NCBI GenBank assembly: GCA_964527785.1
Contig: CAZGNO010000006.1
Location: 1-64,000, forward strand
Direction: 5' to 3'
DNA from: JADJXV01 sp964527785
Lineage (GTDB): Bacteria > Bacteroidota > Ignavibacteria > Kapaibacteriales > UBA961
DNA: 64,000 nucleotides
In this document: piece after piece, positions 7,803 through 17,803 of the stretch
How positions within the stretch are numbered: position 1 is the stretch's first letter
Layout: each line of letters starts with the position of its first letter
Position numbers and translations under genes: made by a program
Notes under the pieces: model-generated
What the model was told of the DNA's origin: nothing
Database searches by the model: none
Seen by the model: the letters and a program-made list of their open reading frames with translations, nothing else

Positions 7803-10178
7803 ATGAATATACAATTGAGACGATTTTGTTTGATGTGGTTATTAAACATAATACTTGTGTTTTCTGCATCGAATCCTGTATCGGCACAATGGAAAAAAAT
7901 CACCAATATTCCTCCACCTTACGACGCAGGATATTATCTTGATGTTTTTTTCTTACCCTCAAACCCGCAGCTTGGCTGGATATCCGGTGTTAGTAGTTTA
8001 CAAACCAACGATGTAGGTTATGTTATTAGAACCACTGATGGCGGAAAGACATGGCAAGGGTCAAACGCAGGAAGAAATGGTAGATTAGAAAGTGTTCATT
8101 TTGTTACTCCTTTGATCGGATATACTTCAGGTACAAATGGAATTTATAAGTCAATTGACGGTGGAGTATCATGGAGAAATATTACTCCTCAGAGCGGTGG
8201 GAATTCAATGTGGGGATGTTTCTTTATAAATCAAAATGTTGGATTGGTTGTTGCGGACGGATGCGACTTTACAGGACAAACTTTTTTACGTACAGTTGAT
8301 GGTGGGATAAATTGGGTTCCGTTTTTCGGTAATGTTTCCAATAGTGGAATGTCAGATGTAATGTTATATTCCCAAGACGGACTTGGATATGGTTCAAGTA
8401 GCGGGGTTATTTGGAGAACCAATGATGGCGGAAGGACATGGTCATATCTTTGCTCTACTGGACCAAATTATTGGCAAGAAGAAATCACCAATATTAACAA
8501 TTCATTTCTTGTACCAACCTCCGGTGACGATTGTACTGGCACAGGAGCAAATCAAGGGGAGTTGCGATTTTCGACCGACCTCGGTAAATCATGGGGTAGA
8601 TTCCAAACAAATCGTTCGATGTTTGGTACTTTTCTTATTAACGAAATATCCGGATGGGGTGTAGGTAATGATGCTTGTGTCTATTATACTAGTGACGCAG
8701 GAGTAAGTTGGCAAAACAGGAACTGTGGAATTGACAAGGGGGTAAACTTAGACGATGTGTGGTTTGCGACAGATTCAAACGGATGGGCAGTAGGAGATGG
8801 CGTCTATCAAACTAATTTCATAGACCCGCCAAAAGTACAAATAACTGCCGGTAAGCCACTTACTTTCTGTGAAGGTGACAGTGTATCACTCGAAGCATCA
8901 GACGGATTTACTGAATATAAGTGGTCGAATGGTGCAACCGGGCAGAAAATCTGGGTAAAAGAAGCCGGTGTTCATCGAGTACTTGCTTACGATAAAAATA
9001 CATGTAAAGAAGCGTTCGATTCGGTTTTTGTAACTCTCTATAATAAAACACCACCAATAGTTAAGATAAATCGCCCGAAGCCGGTTATATGTGACGGAGA
9101 TACTCTGACTCTTACAGTTAATGAATCTTATCGAAGTTATAAATGGTCAACAGGCGATACAACACCTTCAATAAGAGTTGCTTTGCCCGGGGCATATAGT
9201 GTTATCGTTATTGATGAAAATGGTTGTATCGGAGAGTCATCTTCACTTGCTTTAATTGCTGTTCCCGCAATAAAGCCCAATATTACTGCTCTTCGTAATT
9301 TTACTTTTTGCATTGGTGACAGTTTACTGCTCAATGCACCCGATGGCTTTGTTGAGTACAAATGGTCTAACGGAGAAACACTCTCAAAATTTTACATTAA
9401 GGAAGGTGGATTGATAACTGTTACGGTTAAGGACTCTAATGGTTGTTATGGAATGTCAGAATTTGTTAATGTTAGGGCTTTAGATGCAAAAAACAAAATC
9501 GAAATTCTATCGGTACTCACGGATAATACATTTGATTTTGAATCAGTGACTCTCAAAGAGCGTAGCTGTCAAGATGTTATTCTCCATAACCGCAATGATT
9601 CACTGACGTATTATATTGAAGCCCCCTTTCTTGTGAGGAATATGCTCTTTTCAATCCCGCAAAGTCAGCTTCCGGTTTCGATTCCAGCAGGAGGAACTGT
9701 TCCCCTGAAGATTTGCTATGCTCCGGTTGATACGTTAATCCAGACGGATACGCTCATTTTGCCTGATACATGTTCGGATATTAGGGTAGCTTTGCGCGCT
9801 AAAGGGAAGCCATATATCATTAACAGCAACTCACAATGTGATATTCCTGTTCGAGGTGTTGTCTATGAGTTAGGTCAGAACTATTATGTTTCCAAACCTT
9901 TTCCGCAGCCAACAGCGTCAAATCAGATTCAAGTAAATTTTTCTGCTGTTGGTGATGAATCAATTTACCAAACACAACCGTCAGCTACGCTTCACGATAT
10001 GTTTGGTACACAACTGAGAGCTTCAATATTTGAGGTTACTAATCGAGCTAAACAGATGAATTTTGAGATGGAAGGAAAGTTCACCTTTACTACTGATACT
10101 ATTACTTCCGGTATGTACTATATTTTGATTCATATTCAAAATAACGTTAAAGTTCTGCCGGTAATTATTGAAAAATAA
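7803..10178 (+). CDS. Secreted Ycf48/BNR-type propeller protein with Ig-like repeats and T9SS sorting domain
   Basis: A surface or secreted protein of 791 aa. It has a signal peptide ('IILVFSASNPVSAQWKK'), then a beta-propeller with Asp-box/Ycf48-like repeats 'RTTDGGKTW', 'KSIDGGVSW', 'RTVDGGINW', 'RTNDGGRTW' and 'YTSDAGVSW' (residues ~75-310). Three Ig-like modules follow (~335-600), each with a 'FCEGDSVSL...YKWSNG' core; Cys pairs are present in each. The C-terminus ends in a beta-sandwich with 'SKPFPQPTASNQIQVNF' and 'SGMYYILIHIQN', matching T9SS sorting domains. ATG 7803 is preceded by AAGG and directly begins the signal peptide, so the upstream TTG is rejected. Ligand unknown. Confidence 0.82.
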   Translation: MNIQLRRFCLMWLLNIILVFSASNPVSAQWKKITNIPPPYDAGYYLDVFFLPSNPQLGWISGVSSLQTNDVGYVIRTTDGGKTWQGSNAGRNGRLESVHFVTPLIGYTSGTNGIYKSIDGGVSWRNITPQSGGNSMWGCFFINQNVGLVVADGCDFTGQTFLRTVDGGINWVPFFGNVSNSGMSDVMLYSQDGLGYGSSSGVIWRTNDGGRTWSYLCSTGPNYWQEEITNINNSFLVPTSGDDCTGTGANQGELRFSTDLGKSWGRFQTNRSMFGTFLINEISGWGVGNDACVYYTSDAGVSWQNRNCGIDKGVNLDDVWFATDSNGWAVGDGVYQTNFIDPPKVQITAGKPLTFCEGDSVSLEASDGFTEYKWSNGATGQKIWVKEAGVHRVLAYDKNTCKEAFDSVFVTLYNKTPPIVKINRPKPVICDGDTLTLTVNESYRSYKWSTGDTTPSIRVALPGAYSVIVIDENGCIGESSSLALIAVPAIKPNITALRNFTFCIGDSLLLNAPDGFVEYKWSNGETLSKFYIKEGGLITVTVKDSNGCYGMSEFVNVRALDAKNKIEILSVLTDNTFDFESVTLKERSCQDVILHNRNDSLTYYIEAPFLVRNMLFSIPQSQLPVSIPAGGTVPLKICYAPVDTLIQTDTLILPDTCSDIRVALRAKGKPYIINSNSQCDIPVRGVVYELGQNYYVSKPFPQPTASNQIQVNFSAVGDESIYQTQPSATLHDMFGTQLRASIFEVTNRAKQMNFEMEGKFTFTTDTITSGMYYILIHIQNNVKVLPVIIEK

Positions 10179-10220
10179 ATATAATTGATATGGATATTAT
10201 AACGGATGGAATGGCGGGTA

Positions 10221-11042
10221 ATGAATAAAACATCGAAACCGATAGGGGTATTTGATTCGGGTGTAGGCGGACTAAGTGTTCTTCGTCATTTACAGCGAAT
10301 TTTACCGAACGAACACTACATATATCTTGGAGATACTGCGCGCGTTCCTTATGGAAACAAATCGGAGGAGACGATACGAGAATATACAGAACAAGCAGTA
10401 CGGTTTTTATTAAGTTTGGATGCTAAATTGATTGTTATTGCGTGCAATACCGCTTCAGCAATTGCACTAAAACAAGCTGAGGCGATGAGTACTGTGCCGG
10501 TTATCGGGATGATTATTCCTGCTGCAAACGCTGCCATAGCAAAATCTATAAATGGAAAGATAGGGGTCATTGGAACTCGAGCTACAATAGGGAGCAATGC
10601 TTACCCTCAAACTCTGGCTGAATTCCAAACAGATAAAAAAATTGAGGTTACCGGCAAAGCGTGTCCATTATTTGTTCCACTCGCTGAAGAGGGATTTCAT
10701 TTTCATCCGAGTGCCGAACTGATTGTAAAAGAATATTTAGCTCCATTGCTTGAGGCAGGAATTGATACACTTGTTCTAGGGTGTACCCATTATCCATTGT
10801 TATCTCCTCTTATTCAACGGCAGCTTCCTGATGTTACCCTCATTGATTGTGGAGAATACGCAGCAATAGAAGCTAAAAAAAGACTTTCCGCCATGAATAT
10901 TTTAGCACCCAAAAACCCGACAGGGTCTTTGCCATATATTAGTTTTTACTTAACTGACAGTACACCATTATTTCCCGTTATTGCCGAACGCTTTCTAGGA
11001 TTCCCAATCTCAAAGCCCGAACGTGTTGTTCTTGAACATTAG
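10221..11042 (+). CDS. murI: Glutamate racemase
   Basis: A cytosolic cofactor-independent racemase converting L- to D-glutamate for peptidoglycan. At 273 aa it is full length. The two catalytic cysteines are visible in 'ACNTASA' (Cys ~75) and 'GCTHYPLL' (Cys ~188), with 'FDSGVGGLSV' near the N-terminus and 'GDTARVPYG' in the first lobe. An in-frame ATG lies 15 bp upstream at 10206; 10221 is favoured because GGCGGG precedes it. It follows the T9SS cargo gene by about 40 bp with no terminator that I can see. Confidence 0.93.
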   Translation: MNKTSKPIGVFDSGVGGLSVLRHLQRILPNEHYIYLGDTARVPYGNKSEETIREYTEQAVRFLLSLDAKLIVIACNTASAIALKQAEAMSTVPVIGMIIPAANAAIAKSINGKIGVIGTRATIGSNAYPQTLAEFQTDKKIEVTGKACPLFVPLAEEGFHFHPSAELIVKEYLAPLLEAGIDTLVLGCTHYPLLSPLIQRQLPDVTLIDCGEYAAIEAKKRLSAMNILAPKNPTGSLPYISFYLTDSTPLFPVIAERFLGFPISKPERVVLEH

Positions 11043-11260
11043 CAATATTCTCTGAAAACTCTGAGGATTCTAATTCATGCTACGCAATTGATTTTGATGT
11101 ATGAAGAAATTGTTCATGCAGATTGTCAGAGACAGAATGTTTATTTTAGTAGAAAATTACAGGTAAATTAGTTTGTTATATGCAATCCAAACACACAGTT
11201 GAAGTCAATTAAATATAAACAGTTCAAATAAATTTCAGAATAAGCAAAGGAAAAATAATT

Positions 11261-11710
11261 ATGAGTCTAGAGCAAACAATTGCTGAGCAAATGAAAGCTG
11301 CGATGAAATCCGGTGATAAAGTTCGTCTTGACACTGTACGTTCAATTAGAGCTGCAATCTTAGAATTTAATACAAGCGGTATCGGAAAACCGATGACAGA
11401 AGAAGATGAAGTAAAGATTGTGCAAAAGCTGGCAAAAAAAAGAAAAGATTCAATTGAGATATACAAAACACACGGTCGTACGGAAGCTGCAGAAAAAGAA
11501 CAGGAAGAACTGACAATTCTCGAAGAATTTTTGCCGAAGCAAATGGATGAAAGCGAAATTAGAACAATAGTTGAACGAGTTATTGCTGAAACAGGTGCCT
11601 CAAGTTCTAAAGATTTCGGTAAAGTAATTGGTGCATCTATGAAAGAATTGCGTGGAAAAGCTGATGGGACTATAGTTCAAACGATAGTAAAATCGTTGCT
11701 CGGAAACTAA
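11261..11710 (+). CDS. GatB/YqeY domain-containing protein
   Basis: A 149-aa cytosolic helical protein of the YqeY family, homologous to the tail domain of the GatB subunit of tRNA amidotransferase. Typical motifs are 'KSGDKVRLDTVRSIRAAI' at the start, 'KRKDSIEIYKTHGRTEAAEKE' in the middle and 'FGKVIGASMKELRGKADG' near the end. A general tRNA-related or regulatory role has been proposed for the family, but none is established for this protein. It is 24 bp upstream of the TPR histidine kinase gene on the same strand. ATG 11261 is preceded by AAAGGAAAA. Confidence 0.88.
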   Translation: MSLEQTIAEQMKAAMKSGDKVRLDTVRSIRAAILEFNTSGIGKPMTEEDEVKIVQKLAKKRKDSIEIYKTHGRTEAAEKEQEELTILEEFLPKQMDESEIRTIVERVIAETGASSSKDFGKVIGASMKELRGKADGTIVQTIVKSLLGN

Positions 11711-11733
11711 ATACAATATAATTAATCTTGTTC

Positions 11734-13584
11734 ATGGCACCGGAATTACTGACATTGATTGAAAAGGTCGAGAATTCTACAGCAGTATCTCAAAAACTGG
11801 ATGCTTTGGGAGATGTACTACATTTTTGTACTATACACTCTATTTATGATCAAGGATTTAAGTATATCAAAATTATACAAGAAATCCTCGAGACTTATGA
11901 AAATAGAAGAGATTTGTTCAACATACTGACAGCAAGTGGGAATTTCTTTACCAAAACAGGGGATTATTCTAAAGCTATTGAACTGCACTCGGAATCATTG
12001 CAAATTGCACTGTTGAACAATGACAAAACACAAGAATGCAGATCGTTATACAACTTAGGAATTGTTTATTATTACGTAGGTGATTATTCCAAAGCACTCG
12101 AAAACATTTCAAACTGCATAACCAAAAACACTGATGTAAAAAGTGAATTAACCTATTTATATTATAATGCTCTCGGTGAAGTTTACAGGCAAATGGGCAA
12201 TTATGAACTTGCTCTTTCGAACTTGTTCAAAATTATAGAGCTACTGAATGGTGACGAAACCAGAAATCGAATTAAAGGGCAGTGCTTACAAAATATAGGT
12301 TCGGTATATCTGAGTACAAAGCAGTATGATAAATCTCTTGATTATTTTATGCAAGCGCTGGATTTATATCAAAAGGAAGGAATGCTGGAATTTGAAGCAC
12401 TTGCACTGAACAATCTTGGAGCGCTATACGGTTCAATGGGAGAGTATCCTGTTGCAATAGAACATCTTGCTAAGGCACTTGGAATTCATCAACAAATTGG
12501 GGGGCTTAATAAAGATATAATTGCTAATACATTTTGTAATCTTGCTGAAGCATATTATAAAATAGACAACTATGATTTGTCTATACAATGTTGGCTGCAA
12601 GCTCTTGAAATAGCCGGACCAATTGAGGCAAAACATCGTTTGTTTGAAATTCATGAAGGTCTCTATTCTGTTTATAAGAAACTTGATGAGTATTCAAAAG
12701 CATTGTATCACCATGAGTTATACATGAAATTCAAAGAGGAAGTTTATACGCAGGAAGCGTCTGATAAATTGCAGAAAATGACAATCATTCATCTGGTTGA
12801 AACTCATAAAAAAGAAGCTGAAATTGAGCAGATTAAAAACATTGAGATGAGTGTTACAAATCAAAAACTCAAGGAGTTGAATGACGAAAAAGACGGTTTT
12901 TTGGCTATTGCCGCCCATGATTTGAAAAATCCGCTTACGGGTATTTTGTATATTGCCAATTCAATGAAATCAGGCAGTTGTTTACCCGAAGAAATTATTG
13001 AATTTGGCGAAATGCTCCGGTATTCTGCGCAAGCAATGTTTGATTTAATTTCTAATCTTTTGGATAGTAATAAATTTGAAAGCGGCGGTATCGAGCTTGT
13101 CTTTGCTTCAATAGATTCTGCACAGCTTATCCGACATTTAGTAAAAAACTGCAAACAGAATGCAAAGCCCAAAGGAATTAAAATTAATTGCATTACTCCC
13201 GAACAAGCTTTTGTACGAGCAGATATGCAGTTACTCAGGCAAGCTATTGACAACTTACTTTCTAATGCTGTTAAATATTCACCATTCAACTCTGAGATTA
13301 CCGTTGAAGTGGTTGATAAGCAAGAAAGTGAAACAGTTGAAATTCGTGTAAGGGATAATGGACCAGGTCTTTCAGCAGAAGATCAAAAAAAGTTATTTGG
13401 TAAATTTCAACGTCTATCTGCTAAACCGACCGGTGGAGAGCATTCCTCAGGGCTAGGACTATCCATCTGTAAAAAGCTCGTAGATATGATGAAAGGAACT
13501 ATTCGCTGTGAGTCTGAATTCGGCAAAGGTGCAACATTCATTATCGAACTACCAAGTGCTGAGGAAGAGAAATATGAAGATTAA
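11734..13584 (+). CDS. Soluble TPR-repeat sensor histidine kinase
   Basis: A 616-aa two-component sensor with no membrane span, so it should sense a cytosolic signal. Residues ~45-340 hold about seven tetratricopeptide repeats ('RSLYNLGIVYYYVGDYSKALE', 'ALNNLGALYGSMGEYPVAIE'). A coiled linker (~345-385) leads into a HisKA domain with the phospho-acceptor in 'AIAAHDLKNPL' (His ~395). The HATPase domain has an N box 'AIDNLLSNAVKYSP', a G1 box 'VRDNGPGLS' and a G2 box 'GLGLSICKKLVDMM'. No receiver or DNA-binding domain and no adjacent response regulator are present. Start ATG 11734 is preferred to an upstream TTG. Confidence 0.9.
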   Translation: MAPELLTLIEKVENSTAVSQKLDALGDVLHFCTIHSIYDQGFKYIKIIQEILETYENRRDLFNILTASGNFFTKTGDYSKAIELHSESLQIALLNNDKTQECRSLYNLGIVYYYVGDYSKALENISNCITKNTDVKSELTYLYYNALGEVYRQMGNYELALSNLFKIIELLNGDETRNRIKGQCLQNIGSVYLSTKQYDKSLDYFMQALDLYQKEGMLEFEALALNNLGALYGSMGEYPVAIEHLAKALGIHQQIGGLNKDIIANTFCNLAEAYYKIDNYDLSIQCWLQALEIAGPIEAKHRLFEIHEGLYSVYKKLDEYSKALYHHELYMKFKEEVYTQEASDKLQKMTIIHLVETHKKEAEIEQIKNIEMSVTNQKLKELNDEKDGFLAIAAHDLKNPLTGILYIANSMKSGSCLPEEIIEFGEMLRYSAQAMFDLISNLLDSNKFESGGIELVFASIDSAQLIRHLVKNCKQNAKPKGIKINCITPEQAFVRADMQLLRQAIDNLLSNAVKYSPFNSEITVEVVDKQESETVEIRVRDNGPGLSAEDQKKLFGKFQRLSAKPTGGEHSSGLGLSICKKLVDMMKGTIRCESEFGKGATFIIELPSAEEEKYED

Positions 13585-13663
13585 ATTACAGATATATACT
13601 CATACCGTTCCATTATCTATACATAAGAAAGCAATTACCACTGTTTAAAAACTAATACAATCA

Positions 13664-16009
13664 ATGACAAACGAAGAAATACTACTCCACGACACACTTG
13701 TCGAACTTGAATTCCCGACAGTACTTGAGCATATAGCACGATTTTCATATTCAGATTTGGGCCGTGAAATTATCCTTCAAGTAGCCCCCGTTGAAGATGC
13801 CGCTTGGCTTAGAGCTGAACATGAACGTATCGAAGAGCTCAGAGGTTTACTTTCTCGAAATGAAGTACTGCCTCTTGACGGTCTTACTGATATTCGCCCA
13901 CAATTACATAAATCACTGATTCAAGGTGCGTACCTTACTCCTCCCGAACTTATTACCGTTATGGAGGCAATTCGTTCGTCACGGCTTTTACGCAGTTATT
14001 TCAAACAGCAGGAAACTACTCCATACCTGACTGATTTTTGTAGTGTCCTACACGAAAGCAGATTCCTCGAGAAACATATCAATGATGCTATTGATGAAAC
14101 AGGGGTAGTTCGCGACACCGCTAGCCGTGAGCTAGCCAATATCCGCAGGGAAATACAAGAAACCTCAGCAAAACTTCGTTCACGTCTTAGGAAAATACTT
14201 CAAAAGGTGGTAGAAGAAGACCGCGCTATGGAAGAATATGTAACTCAACGAGAAGGGCGTTATGTATTGCCAATTAAGGTAGAACATAAACGGCAAATTC
14301 CGGGGGTTATTCATAGTGTATCCCAAACAGGTTCAACTGTTTTTCTTGAACCGTCTGAAATCTTTGAGTCGAACAATCAGCTTTCGATGCTCTATAATGA
14401 AGAGCAACGAGAAATAGTCAGAATCCTGACAACACTTACAGCCGAACTCTGTGCCGAGGCACGAGAATTTTTAAGCTCAATTGATGTTTTGGCTAATTTT
14501 GATGCGATTTATTCCAAAGCACAGTATGCACTTAAACGCCAAGGAATTAAACCGCAAATTTTAGATGAAAACCGAATCGAATTGCGTAATGTCTATCATC
14601 CGCTGTTGCAGTGGAGTGCCGGCTCGCGACCTATTCCGCTTTCTATTGAGTTTACTTCCGATACTCGAGGGCATCTTATTTCTGGTCCGAACGCAGGGGG
14701 AAAAACAGTTGCTCTCAAAAGTATAGGGTTGAATATTGCAATGGCATTGTCGGGGATTTTCCCGCTTGGTGATTGTGAAACGAACGTTCGCTCGATTTTT
14801 TGCGCTATCGGTGACCACCAGTCAATTGAAAATAATCTTAGTACATTCAGCTCCCAAATTGTACGGTTACGTGAAATTCTCTCGCATTGTTCGCCCCAAG
14901 CATTAATACTTGTTGATGAAATATGTTCGGGTACCGATCCGCAAGAAGGCGGTGCTTTAGCTGCCGGCATTCTGGATAGCTTCATCGAGCGCAAAGCAAT
15001 GTTTGTAGTGACAACCCACCAATCGTCACTCAAAAGCTACGCCTTGAGTCGTCCTGAGATACTGAACGCATCAATGGAATTTGACGGGGTTCGGCTCGTG
15101 CCTACGTATCGTTTCCAATCGGGTGTTCCGGGTAACAGTTATGCTTTTGCTCTTGCAAAATCTGTTGGTATTCCCGAAGTAGTAATGAACCGTGCCAAGA
15201 CATATCTAGGCGACCGCCATTCCGAATTGGAAGAAAGTATAGCAGCACTCCAGCGGTTCAAGCAGGAAGCCGAGGAGCATCTGCGCCGTGCTGCACAAGA
15301 GCACATTATTTCAGAGAAAAAACGTATTGATTATGAAGAACGCCTTGCCGAAGTCAAAGCGAAACGCAATCAAATTATCGGTGAAGCTCGTGACGAAGCT
15401 AAAGATATTGTCCAAAAATCAAATGCACTCGTAGAGCAGACCATTAAGGAAATACGTGAGCAACAGCGATCAGCGTCAGAAATTAAAAAGGATTTTGAAA
15501 CAGGCAAAAAAGATATTGAAAAGCGAGCAGAAGCAATGAAGCCAAAGCAAGAAGTTGATAATGAGGTTCTAAAAGCGGGCGATTCAGTAACTATGTCCGG
15601 CTCGAACGAAGTGGGAGTTGTTATTGCAATTGATACTGCTGCTCATTCAGCAGTTGTTGAGTTTAACGGGCTGAAATTCAAAACAGCTTTGGCACAATTA
15701 CGAAAAGCAGCAAAATCAAAACAAAAAGATGCTTTGAAAAGTTCGGGAAACATGGTAAAGTTCGATTCAAAAATGAACCTCGATCTTCGAGGACAAAGAG
15801 CTGATGCTGCTTGTAAGGAAGTTGAGCAGTTTATTTCTGATGCTATGCTCAGTAATTTGCAATCTCTGACTATTATTCATGGTAAGGGGACCGGGGCATT
15901 GCGCATGGCTATTCACGATCAGCTACGGAAGCATCCTTTAGTTGCAAATTATAGATTGGGAACAATACAAGAGGGTGGGGATGGTGTTACGATTCTTGAA
16001 CTGAAATAA
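13664..16009 (+). CDS. mutS2: MutS2 family ATPase/endonuclease with Smr domain
   Basis: 781 aa, the full MutS2 architecture: an N-terminal core with 'EYVTQREGRYVLPIKVEHKRQ' (~192-212); an ABC-type ATPase with Walker A 'SGPNAGGKT' (~340) and Walker B 'LILVDEICSGTDPQEGG' (~420); a long charged coiled coil (~525-635); and a C-terminal Smr domain with 'LDLRGQRADAA' and the catalytic-type loop 'HGKGTGALR' (~705-765). MutS2 lacks mismatch recognition; proposed roles are suppression of homologous recombination and rescue of collided ribosomes. It is 26 bp upstream of lpxK. The MutS N-terminal mismatch domain is absent, as expected. Confidence 0.93.
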   Translation: MTNEEILLHDTLVELEFPTVLEHIARFSYSDLGREIILQVAPVEDAAWLRAEHERIEELRGLLSRNEVLPLDGLTDIRPQLHKSLIQGAYLTPPELITVMEAIRSSRLLRSYFKQQETTPYLTDFCSVLHESRFLEKHINDAIDETGVVRDTASRELANIRREIQETSAKLRSRLRKILQKVVEEDRAMEEYVTQREGRYVLPIKVEHKRQIPGVIHSVSQTGSTVFLEPSEIFESNNQLSMLYNEEQREIVRILTTLTAELCAEAREFLSSIDVLANFDAIYSKAQYALKRQGIKPQILDENRIELRNVYHPLLQWSAGSRPIPLSIEFTSDTRGHLISGPNAGGKTVALKSIGLNIAMALSGIFPLGDCETNVRSIFCAIGDHQSIENNLSTFSSQIVRLREILSHCSPQALILVDEICSGTDPQEGGALAAGILDSFIERKAMFVVTTHQSSLKSYALSRPEILNASMEFDGVRLVPTYRFQSGVPGNSYAFALAKSVGIPEVVMNRAKTYLGDRHSELEESIAALQRFKQEAEEHLRRAAQEHIISEKKRIDYEERLAEVKAKRNQIIGEARDEAKDIVQKSNALVEQTIKEIREQQRSASEIKKDFETGKKDIEKRAEAMKPKQEVDNEVLKAGDSVTMSGSNEVGVVIAIDTAAHSAVVEFNGLKFKTALAQLRKAAKSKQKDALKSSGNMVKFDSKMNLDLRGQRADAACKEVEQFISDAMLSNLQSLTIIHGKGTGALRMAIHDQLRKHPLVANYRLGTIQEGGDGVTILELK

Positions 16010-16035
16010 CAGGATGGAGTTTTTTAATTTTTTTT

Positions 16036-17055
16036 ATGCTTGAAGCATTATATTCTGCATTAATAAGAACAAACTCCTATCTTTTTGATACAAATAGGAG
16101 AGTAATCAATCATGCAGAAATCCCCGTTATCAGCATAGGGAATATTTCGACAGGCGGAAGCGGGAAAACGCCCTTTACTCAAACTATTGCTCGAAAGCTT
16201 CTTGATATTGGAAAAAGACCGGCAATAATTGGAAGAGGATACAAGAGGAAAAGTAAGGGTGAGATAATTGTTTCTAATGGTGAGGAGATATTTACCGATG
16301 TTCAATCGGCAGGCGATGAACTTTTCCTTCACGCTATTACACTCCACGCGCCAGTAATAGCGAACAGCAATAGATTTCAAGCAGCAGAAACAGCTGTAAA
16401 GAAACTTCACTGTAATGTAATACTTCTTGACGACGGCTTTCAGCATCGTCAGTTGCATAGGGATTTGGACATTGTTCTTCTCGATGAGTTTACAGTAAAT
16501 CAAAATTATTTGCTGCCAAAGGGCAGGTTACGTGAAAATTTCTCATCATTGAAACGCGCTGATGTTATTGGCTTGCAAGAGGGAATAGATATAAACCTTA
16601 TTCCATATTCTCTACAATCAAATCAATTTCTCGTCACTACAAAAACCGAAGCAGGTAAGCCGTACTTATTCAATCAATTTACACAGAAAAACATTCACAG
16701 TCCATCATCCCAATCGGTGATACCAGGGAAACTCATAGCTGTTTCAGCGATTGCACACCCCGATAAATTTGAAAAAACACTTCGACAAAGTAATATAAAC
16801 GCTATCTATCACAAAACATTTAGTGATCACCACTCATATTCTTCGAAGGATATTATTGACATTGTCGAATCATGCAACAAACATTCTGTACAAGCAATTA
16901 TTACTACAGAAAAAGACGCTGTAAAACTTCTAAGCTATAGCTCTCAATTTGAAAGAAACGGGATTATGGTCTATATTCTTCCAATCACTACGGTAATTAC
17001 TTCAAATGAGGAATTATTTGACAACAAAATCACTCAAATTATTAATAATAAATAA
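16036..17055 (+). CDS. lpxK: Tetraacyldisaccharide 4'-kinase (lipid A biosynthesis)
   Basis: 339 aa. It phosphorylates the 4' position of the lipid A disaccharide precursor at the inner membrane. 'SIGNISTGGSGKTPFTQ' (~30-46) is the LpxK Walker A region, 'IIGRGYKRKSKGE' (~60-72) follows, and 'NVILLDDGFQHRQLHRDLDIVL' contains the DDGFQHR signature. 'DHHSYSSKDI' and 'TTEKDAVKL' in the C-terminal half also match. It shows that the organism has a Gram-negative outer membrane with lipid A, consistent with the LptD-like gene at the right edge. Confidence 0.93.
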   Translation: MLEALYSALIRTNSYLFDTNRRVINHAEIPVISIGNISTGGSGKTPFTQTIARKLLDIGKRPAIIGRGYKRKSKGEIIVSNGEEIFTDVQSAGDELFLHAITLHAPVIANSNRFQAAETAVKKLHCNVILLDDGFQHRQLHRDLDIVLLDEFTVNQNYLLPKGRLRENFSSLKRADVIGLQEGIDINLIPYSLQSNQFLVTTKTEAGKPYLFNQFTQKNIHSPSSQSVIPGKLIAVSAIAHPDKFEKTLRQSNINAIYHKTFSDHHSYSSKDIIDIVESCNKHSVQAIITTEKDAVKLLSYSSQFERNGIMVYILPITTVITSNEELFDNKITQIINNK

Positions 17056-17064
17056 GAGTACGAT

Positions 17065-17781
17065 ATGAAAATTGCAATTTCAAGGGCTAGCGGAACAGCT
17101 AAATATGCACTCTACGCACATTGGTTACGATTTGTAGAGCCAAATATAGAGATAGTTGATCTTTTTACAGCACCAAACGAAGCAGAAGCAAATCTGGCTG
17201 AATGCTCAGGTTTGATTTTAACGGGTGGACCTGATGTAAACCCAAATAAATATGGAAAACCCGAACGTATCAATGATTGTTATATTGATGATGACCGCGA
17301 TTCACTCGAATTTCCTATCATTGATATTGCACGTGAATTGAAACTTCCTATTTTGGGAATTTGTAGAGGTGCACAGGTTTTAAATGTTGCGTTTGGTGGA
17401 ACACTTATCGTTGATATTCCGACCGATCACCCATCGAAAATTGAACACAAGAGTACTCCTGAAGGGGACAGCAGGCATGAGATACAAGTTGTTGCCGGCT
17501 CATTGCTCAAGAAAATCACCCATATATCCGAGGGTGAAGTAAATTCAGCTCATCACCAAGCTGTAGAATATTTATCAGAACATCTGCGGAGTGCAGCCGT
17601 ATCACCCGACGGGATAATTGAAGCGTTTGAATGGAACGAACCGACGGGTAAGCCGTTCTTATTAGGTGTGCAGTGGCATCCCGAACGTTTAGAATACGAT
17701 AATGTATTTTCTAAGCGCATTGCTGAACATTTCGTATTTGAAGCAGAAGCGCGAAGTTTGCTTTTTCGATCTCCGCGATAA
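17065..17781 (+). CDS. Class I glutamine amidotransferase-like hydrolase (peptidase C26, PuuD-like)
   Basis: A 238-aa single-domain cytosolic hydrolase. The nucleophile elbow is 'LGICRGAQVLN' (Cys ~98), the oxyanion region 'GLILTGGPDVNP' and the catalytic His-Glu pair 'GVQWHPERLE' (~212-221). Proteins of this group include gamma-glutamyl-gamma-aminobutyrate hydrolase (PuuD) of putrescine breakdown. No other putrescine genes are nearby, so the substrate is open. It starts 9 bp after lpxK and is likely in the same transcript. It marks the last intact gene before the degraded region at 17.8-20.4 kb. Confidence 0.85.
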   Translation: MKIAISRASGTAKYALYAHWLRFVEPNIEIVDLFTAPNEAEANLAECSGLILTGGPDVNPNKYGKPERINDCYIDDDRDSLEFPIIDIARELKLPILGICRGAQVLNVAFGGTLIVDIPTDHPSKIEHKSTPEGDSRHEIQVVAGSLLKKITHISEGEVNSAHHQAVEYLSEHLRSAAVSPDGIIEAFEWNEPTGKPFLLGVQWHPERLEYDNVFSKRIAEHFVFEAEARSLLFRSPR

Positions 17782-17803
17782 ATTGGCGTATATTTTGAGG
17801 ATG

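Noticed and set aside
14596..15033. A 145-codon minus-strand open frame in mutS2
   Set aside because: It is opposite to the conserved MutS2 ATPase domain and has no signal of its own.
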